Assembly: GCA_031276435.1 (NCBI GenBank)
Contig: JAISNB010000006.1
Location: forward strand, 1-14,349
Direction of reading: 5' to 3'
From: Burkholderiaceae bacterium
Lineage (GTDB): Bacteria > Pseudomonadota > Gammaproteobacteria > Burkholderiales > Burkholderiaceae_C
Length of the DNA stretch: 14,349 nt
Part shown: piece by piece, positions 6,782-14,287 of the stretch
Layout of the letters: each line of letters begins with the position of its first letter
How positions within the stretch are numbered: position 1 is the stretch's first letter
Made by a program: the position numbers and the translations under genes
Notes under the pieces: model-generated
What the model was told of the DNA's origin: nothing
Database searches by the model: none
Seen by the model: only the letters and a program-made list of their open reading frames with translations

Positions 6782-9208
6782 ATGCCTTCAACTCATGCGG
6801 CGAATGCCGCGCACAAGCACAAGCGTTCACCTTCCGCAGCAGCCCGCTGGCTGGCCGCCACGGGCAAGCTCCTGCGCTGGCTGATCGGGCTTTTGATCGC
6901 CCTGGCTATCGCTGGCGCCCTGGCGGGCGCCATGGCGCTGGCCATTGTCTATCCCAATCTGCCCGATGTGTCTGATCTCGCCAACTACCGTCCCAAGCTG
7001 CCACTGCGCATTTACACCGCGGAAGGCACGCTGATCGGCGAATTTGGTGAAGAGCGGCGCAGCCTGACACCCATCGCAGAAATCCCGCAGGTCATGAAAG
7101 ACGCGGTCCTGGCCATTGAGGACGCGCGCTTCTACCAGCATGGTGGCATTGATTTCATCGGCGTCGCCCGCGCCATACTGGCCAATTTCGGGCGCGTCAA
7201 GAGCCAGGGCGCTTCCACCATCACCATGCAGGTGGCGCGCACCGTGTACCTGTCTTCCGAGAAGACCTACACGCGCAAGATCTACGAGATGCTGCTGACC
7301 CTCAAGCTTGAGCACCAGCTCAGCAAGGATCAGATTCTGGAAATCTACATGAACCAGATCTTCCTGGGCAACCACGCTTTTGGCTTTGCGGCGGCCTCTG
7401 AAACCTACTTCGACAAGCCGCTCAAGGACCTGTCCATTGCCGAGGCCGCCATGCTCGCGGGCATCCCCAAGGCGCCCTCGCGCTACAACCCCTTTGTCAA
7501 TCCCTCGCGCGCCCGCACGCGGCAGCTCTACATCATCGAGCGCATGCTCGCAAACGACTTCATCACGGCCCAGCAGGCTGAGCAAGCCCGGAAAGAGCCT
7601 TTGCAACTGCGCCAGCGCACCAACGCAACGCCCATCCACGCCGAATACGTGGCCGAAATGGTGCGCCAACTGGTGCTCGACCAATATGGCGCTGACACCT
7701 ACAGCCGCGGCCTGAACGTTTACACCACGATCACCAGCGACGATCAGCAAGCCGCCTACCAGGCCTTGCGCCGTGGCATTCTCAATTACGACCGTCGGCA
7801 AGCCTACCGCGGCCCTGAAAAATTCATCGATCTGCCCGCTGACCCCGCGGCGCTTGACGACGCCATCGACGAGGCGCTGCAAACCTACCCCGACGACGGC
7901 GACGACGACCTGCTGGCCGCCGTCGTCCTCAGCGCCGATCCCAAACAGGTGCAGCTCCAGCGCGCGGGCGGCGCGCGCATCACCATTGGCGGCGACGGCC
8001 TGCGCCTGGCGCAAGCCGGCCTGTCCAGCCACGCCCAGCCCGCGCAACGCATTCGGCCCGGCGCGGTGGTGCGCATCATCCAGACCGAGCCGGGCCAGTG
8101 GCAAATCACGCAAATGCCGCAGGTGCAGGGCGCGCTCGTCGCGCTCGATCCCCGCAACGGCGCCATCCGCGCGCTGGTGGGCGGATTCGACTTTGGCGCC
8201 AACAAATTCAACCACGTCACGCAAGCCTGGCGGCAACCGGGATCGAGCTTCAAGCCCTTCATTTACTCAGCCGCGCTCGAAAAAGGCTTCTCCCCGGCCA
8301 CCATCATCGACGACGCGCCCCTCTTCTTCGACAGCTCCACCACGGGCGGGCGGCCCTGGGAACCCAAAAACTTCGGCAACACCTACGAAGGCCCGATGAG
8401 CATGCGCCGCGCCGTGGCCAAATCCAAAAACGTCGTGCTCATCCGCGTGCTGCAATCCATCGGCCCCAAATACGCGCAGGACTGGATTGGGCGCTTCGGC
8501 TTCGACGCCGAAAAACACCCGCCCTACCTGACCATGGCACTCGGCGCCGGTTCTGTCACCCCCATGCAAATGGCCTCTGGCTACGCCGTCTTTGCCAATG
8601 GCGGTTTCCGCATCGACCCCTTCCTGGTCACCCGCATCACGGACCAGTCGGGCAAGATTCTGGTTGACAGCGTACCCACCCCGCCCACCGAAGCGAGCCG
8701 CGCCATCGACGCGCGCAACGCCTTCGTCATGAACAGCATGCTCAACGAAGTCACCCGCAGTGGCACCGCCGCCAAGGCGCAGGCCCAACTCAAGCGGCCT
8801 GACCTGTACGGCAAAACCGGCACCACCAACGACGCCATGGACGTCTGGTTTGCGGGCTTTCAGCCCACGCTGGTGGCCGCCGTCTGGATGGGCTACGACA
8901 CGCCGCACAACCTGGGCAACCGCGAAACCGGCGGCGGCCTGAGCCTGCCCATCTGGATCGACTTCATGCGCGCCGCCCTCAAATCCACGCCCGTGACCAA
9001 ACTCACGCGGCCAGCGGGCGTCGCGCAAGTCGATGGCGAGTGGTTCTACACCGAATTCATGGACGGCAGCGGCATCACCAACCTTGACGGCGCGGGCACT
9101 GAAGAGAGCCTCTTCGACATCTTCGGCCCGCTCGATGGCGCCACCGGCGGCGGCGCCACGCCCGCGCCGGACGAGCGCAACCGCATCCTGGATTTGTTCA
9201 AGAACTAG
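6782..9208 (+). CDS. mrcA: Class A penicillin-binding protein 1a (glycosyltransferase/transpeptidase)
   Basis: PBP1a (also called PonA) polymerises glycan strands and cross-links peptides in the periplasm. The 808-residue product has a basic cytoplasmic tail and a signal anchor (about 31-57). The GT51 domain (about 80-255) includes catalytic Glu113 in AIEDARFYQHGG, GASTITMQVAR (143-153) and the AEAAMLAGIPKAPSRYNP block (220-237). An OB-like insert follows (about 318-445). The transpeptidase has S488 in SSFK (488-491), SKN (548-550) and KTGTT (678-682). All catalytic motifs are intact and the length fits MrcA. I chose the ATG at 6782-6784 because the anchor begins some 30 residues after it. 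The ribosome site (TTGAGA) is weak, and the open frame extends 276 bases further upstream without a credible start. Transpeptidase inhibition by beta-lactams is expected from the family. Confidence 0.97.
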   Translation: MPSTHAANAAHKHKRSPSAAARWLAATGKLLRWLIGLLIALAIAGALAGAMALAIVYPNLPDVSDLANYRPKLPLRIYTAEGTLIGEFGEERRSLTPIAEIPQVMKDAVLAIEDARFYQHGGIDFIGVARAILANFGRVKSQGASTITMQVARTVYLSSEKTYTRKIYEMLLTLKLEHQLSKDQILEIYMNQIFLGNHAFGFAAASETYFDKPLKDLSIAEAAMLAGIPKAPSRYNPFVNPSRARTRQLYIIERMLANDFITAQQAEQARKEPLQLRQRTNATPIHAEYVAEMVRQLVLDQYGADTYSRGLNVYTTITSDDQQAAYQALRRGILNYDRRQAYRGPEKFIDLPADPAALDDAIDEALQTYPDDGDDDLLAAVVLSADPKQVQLQRAGGARITIGGDGLRLAQAGLSSHAQPAQRIRPGAVVRIIQTEPGQWQITQMPQVQGALVALDPRNGAIRALVGGFDFGANKFNHVTQAWRQPGSSFKPFIYSAALEKGFSPATIIDDAPLFFDSSTTGGRPWEPKNFGNTYEGPMSMRRAVAKSKNVVLIRVLQSIGPKYAQDWIGRFGFDAEKHPPYLTMALGAGSVTPMQMASGYAVFANGGFRIDPFLVTRITDQSGKILVDSVPTPPTEASRAIDARNAFVMNSMLNEVTRSGTAAKAQAQLKRPDLYGKTGTTNDAMDVWFAGFQPTLVAAVWMGYDTPHNLGNRETGGGLSLPIWIDFMRAALKSTPVTKLTRPAGVAQVDGEWFYTEFMDGSGITNLDGAGTEESLFDIFGPLDGATGGGATPAPDERNRILDLFKN

Positions 9209-9564
9209 GCCTGGCTGGCAGCGGCGGCGGGCGGCGTAAAAACCAGCGCCTGCCCGGCCAGATCGCTGGCGCTGCTCGACAGGCGGGCAAACAAATCTTC
9301 TCCCGTGCGGGTATCGCGCCAGAGACCCTCTGAAAACCGGTAGTGGTAGCCGCCCGCGCGCGCGGCCAGCCAAATCTCGTGCAAGGGCTTTTGCTGGTTG
9401 ATCACCAACTGCCGCTGGCCGTCAGCGGCAAAAACCAGCGTCAGCATGCCGCCCGCCCTCTGGCAGTCGATGTCGATGCCAGCGCCCTCGCCAATGGCGT
9501 CGCACTGCGCCTCGATGGCGCCCAGCAAAGCCTCGGCGCGGTCCAGATATTCGGTATCGGTCAT
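9205..9564 (-). CDS. cyaY: Frataxin-like iron-binding protein CyaY
   Basis: CyaY is a cytoplasmic protein that binds iron and modulates the IscS-IscU iron-sulfur cluster machine. The 119-residue product has the acidic first helix (MTDTEYLDRAEALLGAIEAQ, residues 1-20) used for iron binding in the family. It also has the beta-sheet signature L-V-I-N-Q-Q-K-P-L-H-E-I-W-L-A (53-67) followed by GGYHYRF (71-77). It ends in an Ala-rich tail slightly longer than typical. The start is ATG at 9562-9564; a TTG two codons upstream is less likely. Its TAG stop (9205-9207) interlocks with the TAG of mrcA (9206-9208) in a shared CTAG. The next gene starts only 15 bases away on the other strand. Confidence 0.95.
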   Translation of the reverse strand: MTDTEYLDRAEALLGAIEAQCDAIGEGAGIDIDCQRAGGMLTLVFAADGQRQLVINQQKPLHEIWLAARAGGYHYRFSEGLWRDTRTGEDLFARLSSSASDLAGQALVFTPPAAAASQA

Positions 9565-9565
9565 A

Positions 9566-9571
9566 TACAAT
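9566..9571 (+). promoter_or_regulatory. Possible -10 box for lptM-lysA
   Basis: TACAAT (five of six consensus bases) lies nine bases before the lptM ATG, in the 15-base gap and the first codon of cyaY. No convincing -35 precedes it. If used, transcription would start at or next to the lptM ATG and give an almost leaderless mRNA. Confidence 0.25.
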
Positions 9572-9579
9572 CCACGGCC

Positions 9580-9834
9580 ATGTTGCGGTCAGCGCAAATT
9601 CTAGTTTCAGTGCTCTTGCCGACGCTTGCCATGGGGTTATTGGGCGGCTGCGGCCAGCGCGGGGCGCTGTACCTGCCAACTGGCGCCGCCGCCGCAGAAA
9701 GGGCCAGCCTGCCGCAAACGCTGTGGCCCCTGCCGCGTCTGGGCGCCGCCAGCCAAAGCGCGCCACAGCAACAACCGCAGCCGCAAACGCCCCTGCCCCA
9801 ACCGGCCCTGCCCGAGACCATCCCCATCCAATGA
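9580..9834 (+). CDS. lptM: LptM-type small outer-membrane lipoprotein (YifL family)
   Basis: The 84-residue product has a signal peptide ending in lipobox L21-G22-G23-C24, directly followed by GQRGALYLP (25-33). The C-G-x-x-G-x-L-Y-x-P pattern marks the LptM/YifL family. LptM binds the LptD-LptE translocon that inserts lipopolysaccharide in the outer membrane and helps LptD reach its correct disulfide state (established in Escherichia coli). The C-terminal half is Pro/Gln-rich (QQQPQPQTPLPQP) and looks disordered. The ATG at 9580-9582 has no clear ribosome site. The stop overlaps the lysA start as ATGA, so the two are cotranscribed and probably coupled. A cyaY / lptM pair next to a lysine-pathway gene is also seen in enterobacteria, where dapF follows yifL. 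Confidence 0.87.
   Translation: MLRSAQILVSVLLPTLAMGLLGGCGQRGALYLPTGAAAAERASLPQTLWPLPRLGAASQSAPQQQPQPQTPLPQPALPETIPIQ
9598..9603 (-). promoter_or_regulatory. Possible -10 box for cyaY inside lptM
   Basis: TAGAAT on the minus strand (five of six consensus bases) would start a transcript about 27 bases before the cyaY ATG. The expected -35 position has no good match. It lies within the lptM signal-peptide codons. Confidence 0.25.
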
Positions 9835-11123
9835 CCCCTGCCGCTGCCGCCGCCTTGCCAGGCGCCCCTTTCGTCCATTGGCGCGATGGCCGGTTGTGGC
9901 TTGAAGACATCTGCCTGCAAACCCTTGTCGAGCAACACGGTACGCCGCTGTTCGTGTATTCGCAAGCGGCCATCCTCTCGGCCCTGGCCGCCTACCAGCG
10001 CGGCCTGGCCGGGCGCGACGCCCTGATCTGCTACGCCCTCAAAGCCAACTCCAGCCTGGCCATACTCAAACTGCTGGCGCAAGCGGGCTGCGGCTTTGAC
10101 ATCGTTTCCGCGGGCGAGCTTGAACGCGCGCTGGCCGCTGGCGCCGACCCGGCGCGCATCGTTTTCTCCGGCGTGGGCAAAACCCCGGCCGAAATGCGCC
10201 GCGCGTTGCAAGCGGGCATTGGCTGCTTCAACGTCGAAAGCGAAGCCGAACTCGAAACCCTCAACGCCGTCGCGCTGGCCCAGGGCGACGGCGCGCCCGC
10301 GCCCGTCAGCCTGCGCGTCAACCCCAATGTCGATGCCCAAACGCACCCCTACATCGCCACGGGCCTGAGAGACAACAAATTCGGCATCGCGCACGACAAC
10401 ACCCTGGCCGCCTACCTGCGCGCCGCCGCGCTGCCGGGGCTGCGCGTGCTCGGCATCGACTGCCACATCGGCTCGCAAATCACCAGTGAGGCGCCGTACC
10501 TGCAAGCCATGGATCGCGTCCTCGATTTGCTCGCGGCCATCGAAGCGCGCGGCATCGCGCTGGCGCACATCGACTTTGGCGGCGGCCTGGGCATCGACTA
10601 CCACGGCGAGGCCCCGCCCGCCGCCGACGCGCTGTGGCACAAACTGCTCGCCCGGCTGGATGCACGCGGCTATGGCAGCCGCAAAATCCTGATCGAACCC
10701 GGACGCTCGCTGGTCGGCAACGCGGGCCTGTGCCTGACCCAAACGCTCTACCTCAAACCCGGCGCGCACAAGAACTTCTGCGTCGTCGACGCCGCCATGA
10801 ACGATCTCCCGCGCCCGGCGCTGTACCAGAGCCACCACCAGATCGTGCCCTTGAGCGCGCCCGCGCCCCAAACACCCGCGCGGGTTTACGACGTGGTCGG
10901 CCCCGTCTGCGAAAGCGGCGACTGGCTGGGCAAAGACCGCCTGCTGGCCGTGCGCGCGGGCGACATGCTGGCGGTCCTGTCAACCGGCGCGTACTGCATG
11001 AGCATGTCCAGCAACTACAACAGCCGGCCACGCGCCGCGGAAATCCTGGTCAGCGGCGCATCCAGCCGCCTGATCCGCCAGCGCGAGCCGGTGCACGATC
11101 TGTGGCGGCTGGAAAACCCGTAA
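9831..11123 (+). CDS. lysA: Diaminopimelate decarboxylase LysA
   Basis: LysA decarboxylates meso-diaminopimelate to L-lysine with pyridoxal phosphate, the last step of lysine synthesis in the cytoplasm. The 430-residue product is a fold-type III enzyme. It has the PLP lysine K71 in YALKAN (69-73 region), H212 in CHIGSQ, the phosphate-binding GGGLGI (250-255), EPGRS (289-293), the active-site C360-E361-S362-G-D motif contributed across the dimer, and Y388 near the C-terminus. Nothing is missing and the length is normal. The ATG at 9831-9833 overlaps the lptM stop; upstream in-frame codons would only read through lptM. No ribosome site is visible, consistent with coupled translation. No hairpin terminator is evident downstream. 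Confidence 0.98.
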   Translation: MTPAAAAALPGAPFVHWRDGRLWLEDICLQTLVEQHGTPLFVYSQAAILSALAAYQRGLAGRDALICYALKANSSLAILKLLAQAGCGFDIVSAGELERALAAGADPARIVFSGVGKTPAEMRRALQAGIGCFNVESEAELETLNAVALAQGDGAPAPVSLRVNPNVDAQTHPYIATGLRDNKFGIAHDNTLAAYLRAAALPGLRVLGIDCHIGSQITSEAPYLQAMDRVLDLLAAIEARGIALAHIDFGGGLGIDYHGEAPPAADALWHKLLARLDARGYGSRKILIEPGRSLVGNAGLCLTQTLYLKPGAHKNFCVVDAAMNDLPRPALYQSHHQIVPLSAPAPQTPARVYDVVGPVCESGDWLGKDRLLAVRAGDMLAVLSTGAYCMSMSSNYNSRPRAAEILVSGASSRLIRQREPVHDLWRLENP

Positions 11124-11223
11124 ATCACTGCGCAAAACAGCATCCGCGCCTGTGCGCCGCGCCGCCCGCCGCCGCGCCCGAAAACCCCCATCAACCAACG
11201 CGCCGCAAGCCAAAACCTCGCCC

Positions 11224-11255
11224 TTTGCGCCCCGCAAGGCAGAAAACCATAGAAT
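11224..11255 (+). promoter_or_regulatory. Candidate promoter of the DUF898/peptidase unit
   Basis: TAGAAT (11250-11255) matches the -10 consensus at five of six bases and lies in the A-rich patch AGAAAACCATAGAAT of an otherwise G+C-rich gap. A TTGCGC (11225-11230) could be the -35, but the spacing of 19 is long. It also forms half of a small TTGCG-CCC-CGCAA inverted repeat (11225-11237). The leader would be about 50 bases. Confidence 0.38.
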
Positions 11256-11309
11256 CGGCTCGTTTTTCACCCTTCACCCCGCCTCGAAATCCGGAAAGGA
11301 ACACCATTC

Positions 11310-13226
11310 ATGCCAACCCATTACCAGACACTGGGACTGCCGGAAGGCGCGGGAATCGACGAAGTGCGCGCAGCCTGCCTCAAGGCGCTGCAACAGCACG
11401 CAAAAACACCTTTGTCGCAAGAAGACTTCAACGCGCTAAAAGCCGCCTGCGCCGAAATCGGCAACCCGCAGCGCAAGGCGCACTACGACCAGCAACTCGC
11501 TGAACTTGCCGCGCGCACCGCCGCCACTGGCCGCCCCGGTCACACGCCTGCTGCCCCCTTCCACGCTGGCGACGTGCTGTTCGACCCCGCCACTGGCCGC
11601 CCCACGGACACGCGCGCTGCTGCCACCTCTCAACCCGCCGCCACTGACCGCCGCCGCCCCAGTAACACGCCTGCTGCTGCTTCCCGGCCCGCCGCCACCT
11701 TTCAACAACCCGCTGCCGCCTTCCAGCCCGCCGCGCCAAAAGAAAACGCGGACGCGGCAGACGCCGACGCCGAACACCGCTTTCAATTCACCGGCTCCGG
11801 TGGCGAATACTTCCGCATCTGGATCACCAACCTGCTGCTCTCCCTGCTGACCCTGGGCATCTACTCCGCCTGGGCCAAAGTGCGGCGCGAGCAGTATTTC
11901 CACCGCAACACCCTGCTGGACGGCAGCGGCTTTGATTACCACGGCAACCCCATCGCCATCCTCAAAGGCCGCGCGCTGGCCGTGTTGCTGCTGGTCATCT
12001 ACACGGCGACCGAAAAATACTCCTGGTCTGTCCACATGGTCGTGCTGCTGGCCGCCCTGCCCCTGGTGCCTTGGCTGTTTCAGCGATCGCTGATCTTTCG
12101 CTCCCGCAACAGCTCATGGCGCGGCCTGCGCTTTGACTTTCATGGCAGTTACCGAGACGCCTGCTTCACCTTTCTGCCCTATGCCGTGTGCGTCATCTTC
12201 ATGCTCTGGAGCATGCACATGGTGGAAGCGAGCATGGAACCCGTGGACAAAGACGCGCCGCAATCCCTGTCTTTTTTGCAACCTGCCACGGGCCTGACGC
12301 AAACCGGCTTTCAGGACGACGCCGATGCCGCCGCCCCCACCGTAGTAGCGCAACAGGAAAGCGCCGACGACGCGCAAGAAACCACCACCGCCACCGAAGC
12401 GCAGCAAACACAAGAAACCGGCGCGCCGGAAGAAGAAACCACCAGCGAAGACGAGAACGACGACGCGGCCTGGGGCATCACCGCTGAAGATGAAGAAGAA
12501 GTGACGGACGAGGCCAGCGAGGACGAGGACGAAGACTGGGATCCCCCCGTGAGGAAGACCGCCAATCTGTCTGACCCCGACCCCGTATATGTCGGCGTGG
12601 CAGGGGTGAGCTTTATATTGGCTATGCTTTGCTTTCCCTGGTTCATGCACGGCATCAACCGCTATCGGCTCAGCCACCTGGCCTTCTCGCGTGCGCGTTT
12701 CAGCAACCGCGCCAAACTGGGCGCGTTCTACCGGATATTCATTCTTGCTGCCTTGCAGTTCCTGGCGATACCCTTCCTGTTCGGGATCGTGGTCGCGATC
12801 CTGGCCCCTGCCGCAAAAGCAGGGGCAGGGGCCATGCTCATCGTCGGCATCCTGCTCATGATCGTTACCTTTTTCTTTGTCTTGCTGGCCTACCTGGCAA
12901 TGTTCGCCATCAAAGCCTACCTGCATTCGCGGCTCAACAACGAAGTCTGGAACAACACCCGGCTGCTGGAAAAATACCGTTTCGCCAGCGACCAGACCTT
13001 CCGGGGCCTGCTCTGGATTCACGCCAGCAACTTTTTCCTCATGCTGTTCACCCTTGGCCTTTACTGGCCCTGGGCCAAAGTGCGGCTGGCGCGCTTTCGC
13101 GCCGAGCACCTTGCCCTGCTGGCGCCGCCCGGCGCGCTGGACAACTTTGTCGGACAAAACCCCACGGATCAGCGCGCCATCGGCGAAGAAATCGCCGATG
13201 CCTTCGACTTCGACATCGCGATATGA
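11310..13226 (+). CDS. DUF898 (YjgN-like) membrane protein with degenerate J-like N-terminus and acidic insert
   Basis: This 638-residue protein has several parts. Residues 4-62 (HYQTLGLPEGAGIDEVR... to HYDQQL) resemble a J domain, but the HPD loop reads H30-A31-K32, so classic DnaK stimulation is unlikely. Residues 66-145 are a Pro/Ala/Thr linker with degenerate repeats. Residues about 157-305 form the first membrane half, with TLGIYSAWAKVRREQYF (181-197). Residues 306-425 are an acidic loop (22 Asp/Glu among 374-411, no Lys or Arg there). Residues 427-600 are the second half, repeating the motif as TLGLYWPWAKVRLARF (581-596). The duplicated T-L-G-[IL]-Y-x-x-W-A-K-V-R signature supports DUF898/YjgN, an inner-membrane family of unknown function. 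About seven or eight membrane segments are visible. It is longer than a plain YjgN because of the J-like head and the insert. AAGGA (11296-11300) precedes the ATG by nine bases. The stop overlaps the peptidase start. I cannot assign a role. Confidence 0.88.
   Translation: MPTHYQTLGLPEGAGIDEVRAACLKALQQHAKTPLSQEDFNALKAACAEIGNPQRKAHYDQQLAELAARTAATGRPGHTPAAPFHAGDVLFDPATGRPTDTRAAATSQPAATDRRRPSNTPAAASRPAATFQQPAAAFQPAAPKENADAADADAEHRFQFTGSGGEYFRIWITNLLLSLLTLGIYSAWAKVRREQYFHRNTLLDGSGFDYHGNPIAILKGRALAVLLLVIYTATEKYSWSVHMVVLLAALPLVPWLFQRSLIFRSRNSSWRGLRFDFHGSYRDACFTFLPYAVCVIFMLWSMHMVEASMEPVDKDAPQSLSFLQPATGLTQTGFQDDADAAAPTVVAQQESADDAQETTTATEAQQTQETGAPEEETTSEDENDDAAWGITAEDEEEVTDEASEDEDEDWDPPVRKTANLSDPDPVYVGVAGVSFILAMLCFPWFMHGINRYRLSHLAFSRARFSNRAKLGAFYRIFILAALQFLAIPFLFGIVVAILAPAAKAGAGAMLIVGILLMIVTFFFVLLAYLAMFAIKAYLHSRLNNEVWNNTRLLEKYRFASDQTFRGLLWIHASNFFLMLFTLGLYWPWAKVRLARFRAEHLALLAPPGALDNFVGQNPTDQRAIGEEIADAFDFDIAI
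11521..11660 (+). repeat. Degenerate repeat in the Pro/Ala/Thr linker
   Basis: CCGCCACTGGCCGCCCC occurs exactly at 11521-11537 and 11587-11603, and a relaxed third copy begins at 11638 (CCGCCACTGACCG). Each copy is followed by an ACACGC-type and a CTGCTGC-type stretch. The copies encode AATGRPGHTPAA, PATGRPTDTRAA and AATDRRRPSNTPAA, so the linker probably grew by internal duplication. Confidence 0.65.
12803..12833. repeat. Ten-base perfect inverted repeat inside the DUF898 gene
   Basis: GGCCCCTGCC (12803-12812) and GGCAGGGGCC (12824-12833) are exact reverse complements separated by 11 bases. A competing seven-pair hairpin, CCCCTGC (12805-12811) with GCAGGGG (12819-12825), uses the same region. 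It encodes the small-residue loop LAPAAKAGAGAM (498-509) between two membrane helices. No T tract follows, so it is not an intrinsic terminator. Confidence 0.5.
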
Positions 13227-14287
13227 GCCGCAGCCCTGCCGTCGCCGCCGCCTACTTCGACGGCCAAAGCTCGCGCCGCCACAGCGTCGAACTGACGGCG
13301 CAAGCGGGCCTGCTGCAAATAGCGGGCCTGGCCGCGGGCGCGCCGCAGCGCACGATCCCGCTGTCGGCCATCCAGATCTCGGAGCCGCAAGGCAGCGCCC
13401 CGCGCACCCTGCGCTTTGACGATGGCGCGCACTGCGAAATCGGACAAGACCAGGCCCTGCGCCAACTGCTCGACGCCCTGGGCCATCAGGAAACCCCTGT
13501 GGTGCGCCTGCAAAGCCGCTGGCACTGGAGCGTCACGGCGCTGGCGCTGGTGCTCATACTGCTGGCCGCTGGCTACCAATGGGCACTGCCCTGGGGCGCG
13601 AAACAAATCGCGCCACTGGTGCCCGTCGCCACACTGGCGCAGCTATCGGACGGCGCGCTGCAAACGCTGGACAAATACATGCTGGAACCCAGCCACCTGC
13701 CGCCCGAGCGCCAGCAAAACCTGCAACGCGGCTTTGCGCAACTGGCCGCCAGCGACCCGGCGCTGGCGCAATACGGCGCACACCTGCGGCTTCGTTTCAG
13801 AAGCCTCCCAGGCACCCCCAACGCCTTTGCCCTGCCCGACGGGCAAATCGTGCTGTTCGACGAACTGGTCACGCTGCAAGACATGCGCGACGACGAAATC
13901 CTGGCCGTACTGGCGCACGAACTGGGTCACGTGCGCCAGCGCCACGGCATGCGGCGGCTCATCCAGTCCTCCGTCGTCGCGGCAGTCACAGCGGCCTACC
14001 TGGGCGATGTGTCCGTCGTCATCGGCAGCCTGACCACCGTGGTGCTTGAATCGGCCTACTCCCGCGACATGGAGCGCGAAGCCGACGCCTACGCCGTCGC
14101 CACCCTCCAGCGCCTGAACGCCAACCCCGACAGCCTGGCAACCGCCCTGGAAAAACTGGAAGCCTTCTACGTCGGCAAAAAGCACTCTTCGGACGGCGAC
14201 GACAAAAAATACACCTCCTGGATCGAATCCCACCCCGACACCCAGGAACGCGCCATGCGCATCAGGGGCCAGTGGCCAAAAGACTGA
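13223..14287 (+). CDS. Membrane-anchored M48 family zinc metallopeptidase
   Basis: The 354-residue product has an N-terminal beta-rich domain (about 8-85, YFDGQSSRRHSVEL onward, resembling the DUF7092 type that precedes some M48 peptidases). One membrane helix follows (about 103-122), then an M48 peptidase domain (about 140-350). The zinc site is H232-E233-L-G-H236, with third ligand E284 in EREAD (284-288), so the enzyme looks active. NAFALPDGQIVLFDELV (200-216) and SHPDTQERA (336-344) are further family marks. M48 peptidases of this kind (BepA, LoiP, HtpX relatives) act in envelope protein quality control. The ATG at 13223-13225 overlaps the upstream stop as ATGA, and no ribosome site is visible, so translation is probably coupled. 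Side of the membrane is not certain; no cleavable signal peptide is seen. The last 62 bases of the window hold nothing recognisable. Confidence 0.94.
   Translation: MSRSPAVAAAYFDGQSSRRHSVELTAQAGLLQIAGLAAGAPQRTIPLSAIQISEPQGSAPRTLRFDDGAHCEIGQDQALRQLLDALGHQETPVVRLQSRWHWSVTALALVLILLAAGYQWALPWGAKQIAPLVPVATLAQLSDGALQTLDKYMLEPSHLPPERQQNLQRGFAQLAASDPALAQYGAHLRLRFRSLPGTPNAFALPDGQIVLFDELVTLQDMRDDEILAVLAHELGHVRQRHGMRRLIQSSVVAAVTAAYLGDVSVVIGSLTTVVLESAYSRDMEREADAYAVATLQRLNANPDSLATALEKLEAFYVGKKHSSDGDDKKYTSWIESHPDTQERAMRIRGQWPKD

Noticed and set aside
6827..8236. Long open frame on the minus strand opposite mrcA (469 codons)
   Set aside because: It is a mirror frame of a G+C-rich gene, full of Gly/Ala/Val/Arg, with no domain; the PBP1a motifs on the plus strand are unambiguous.
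9561..10871. Long minus-strand frame opposite lysA (436 codons)
   Set aside because: Composition is that of a G+C-rich shadow, and lysA on the plus strand carries all catalytic motifs.
11124..11223. Possible terminator after lysA
   Set aside because: The short G+C-rich stretches do not form a stable hairpin followed by a T tract.
12114..13157. Minus-strand frame opposite the DUF898 gene (347 codons)
   Set aside because: Phe/Gly/His-rich shadow with no recognisable domain, opposite a clear membrane protein.
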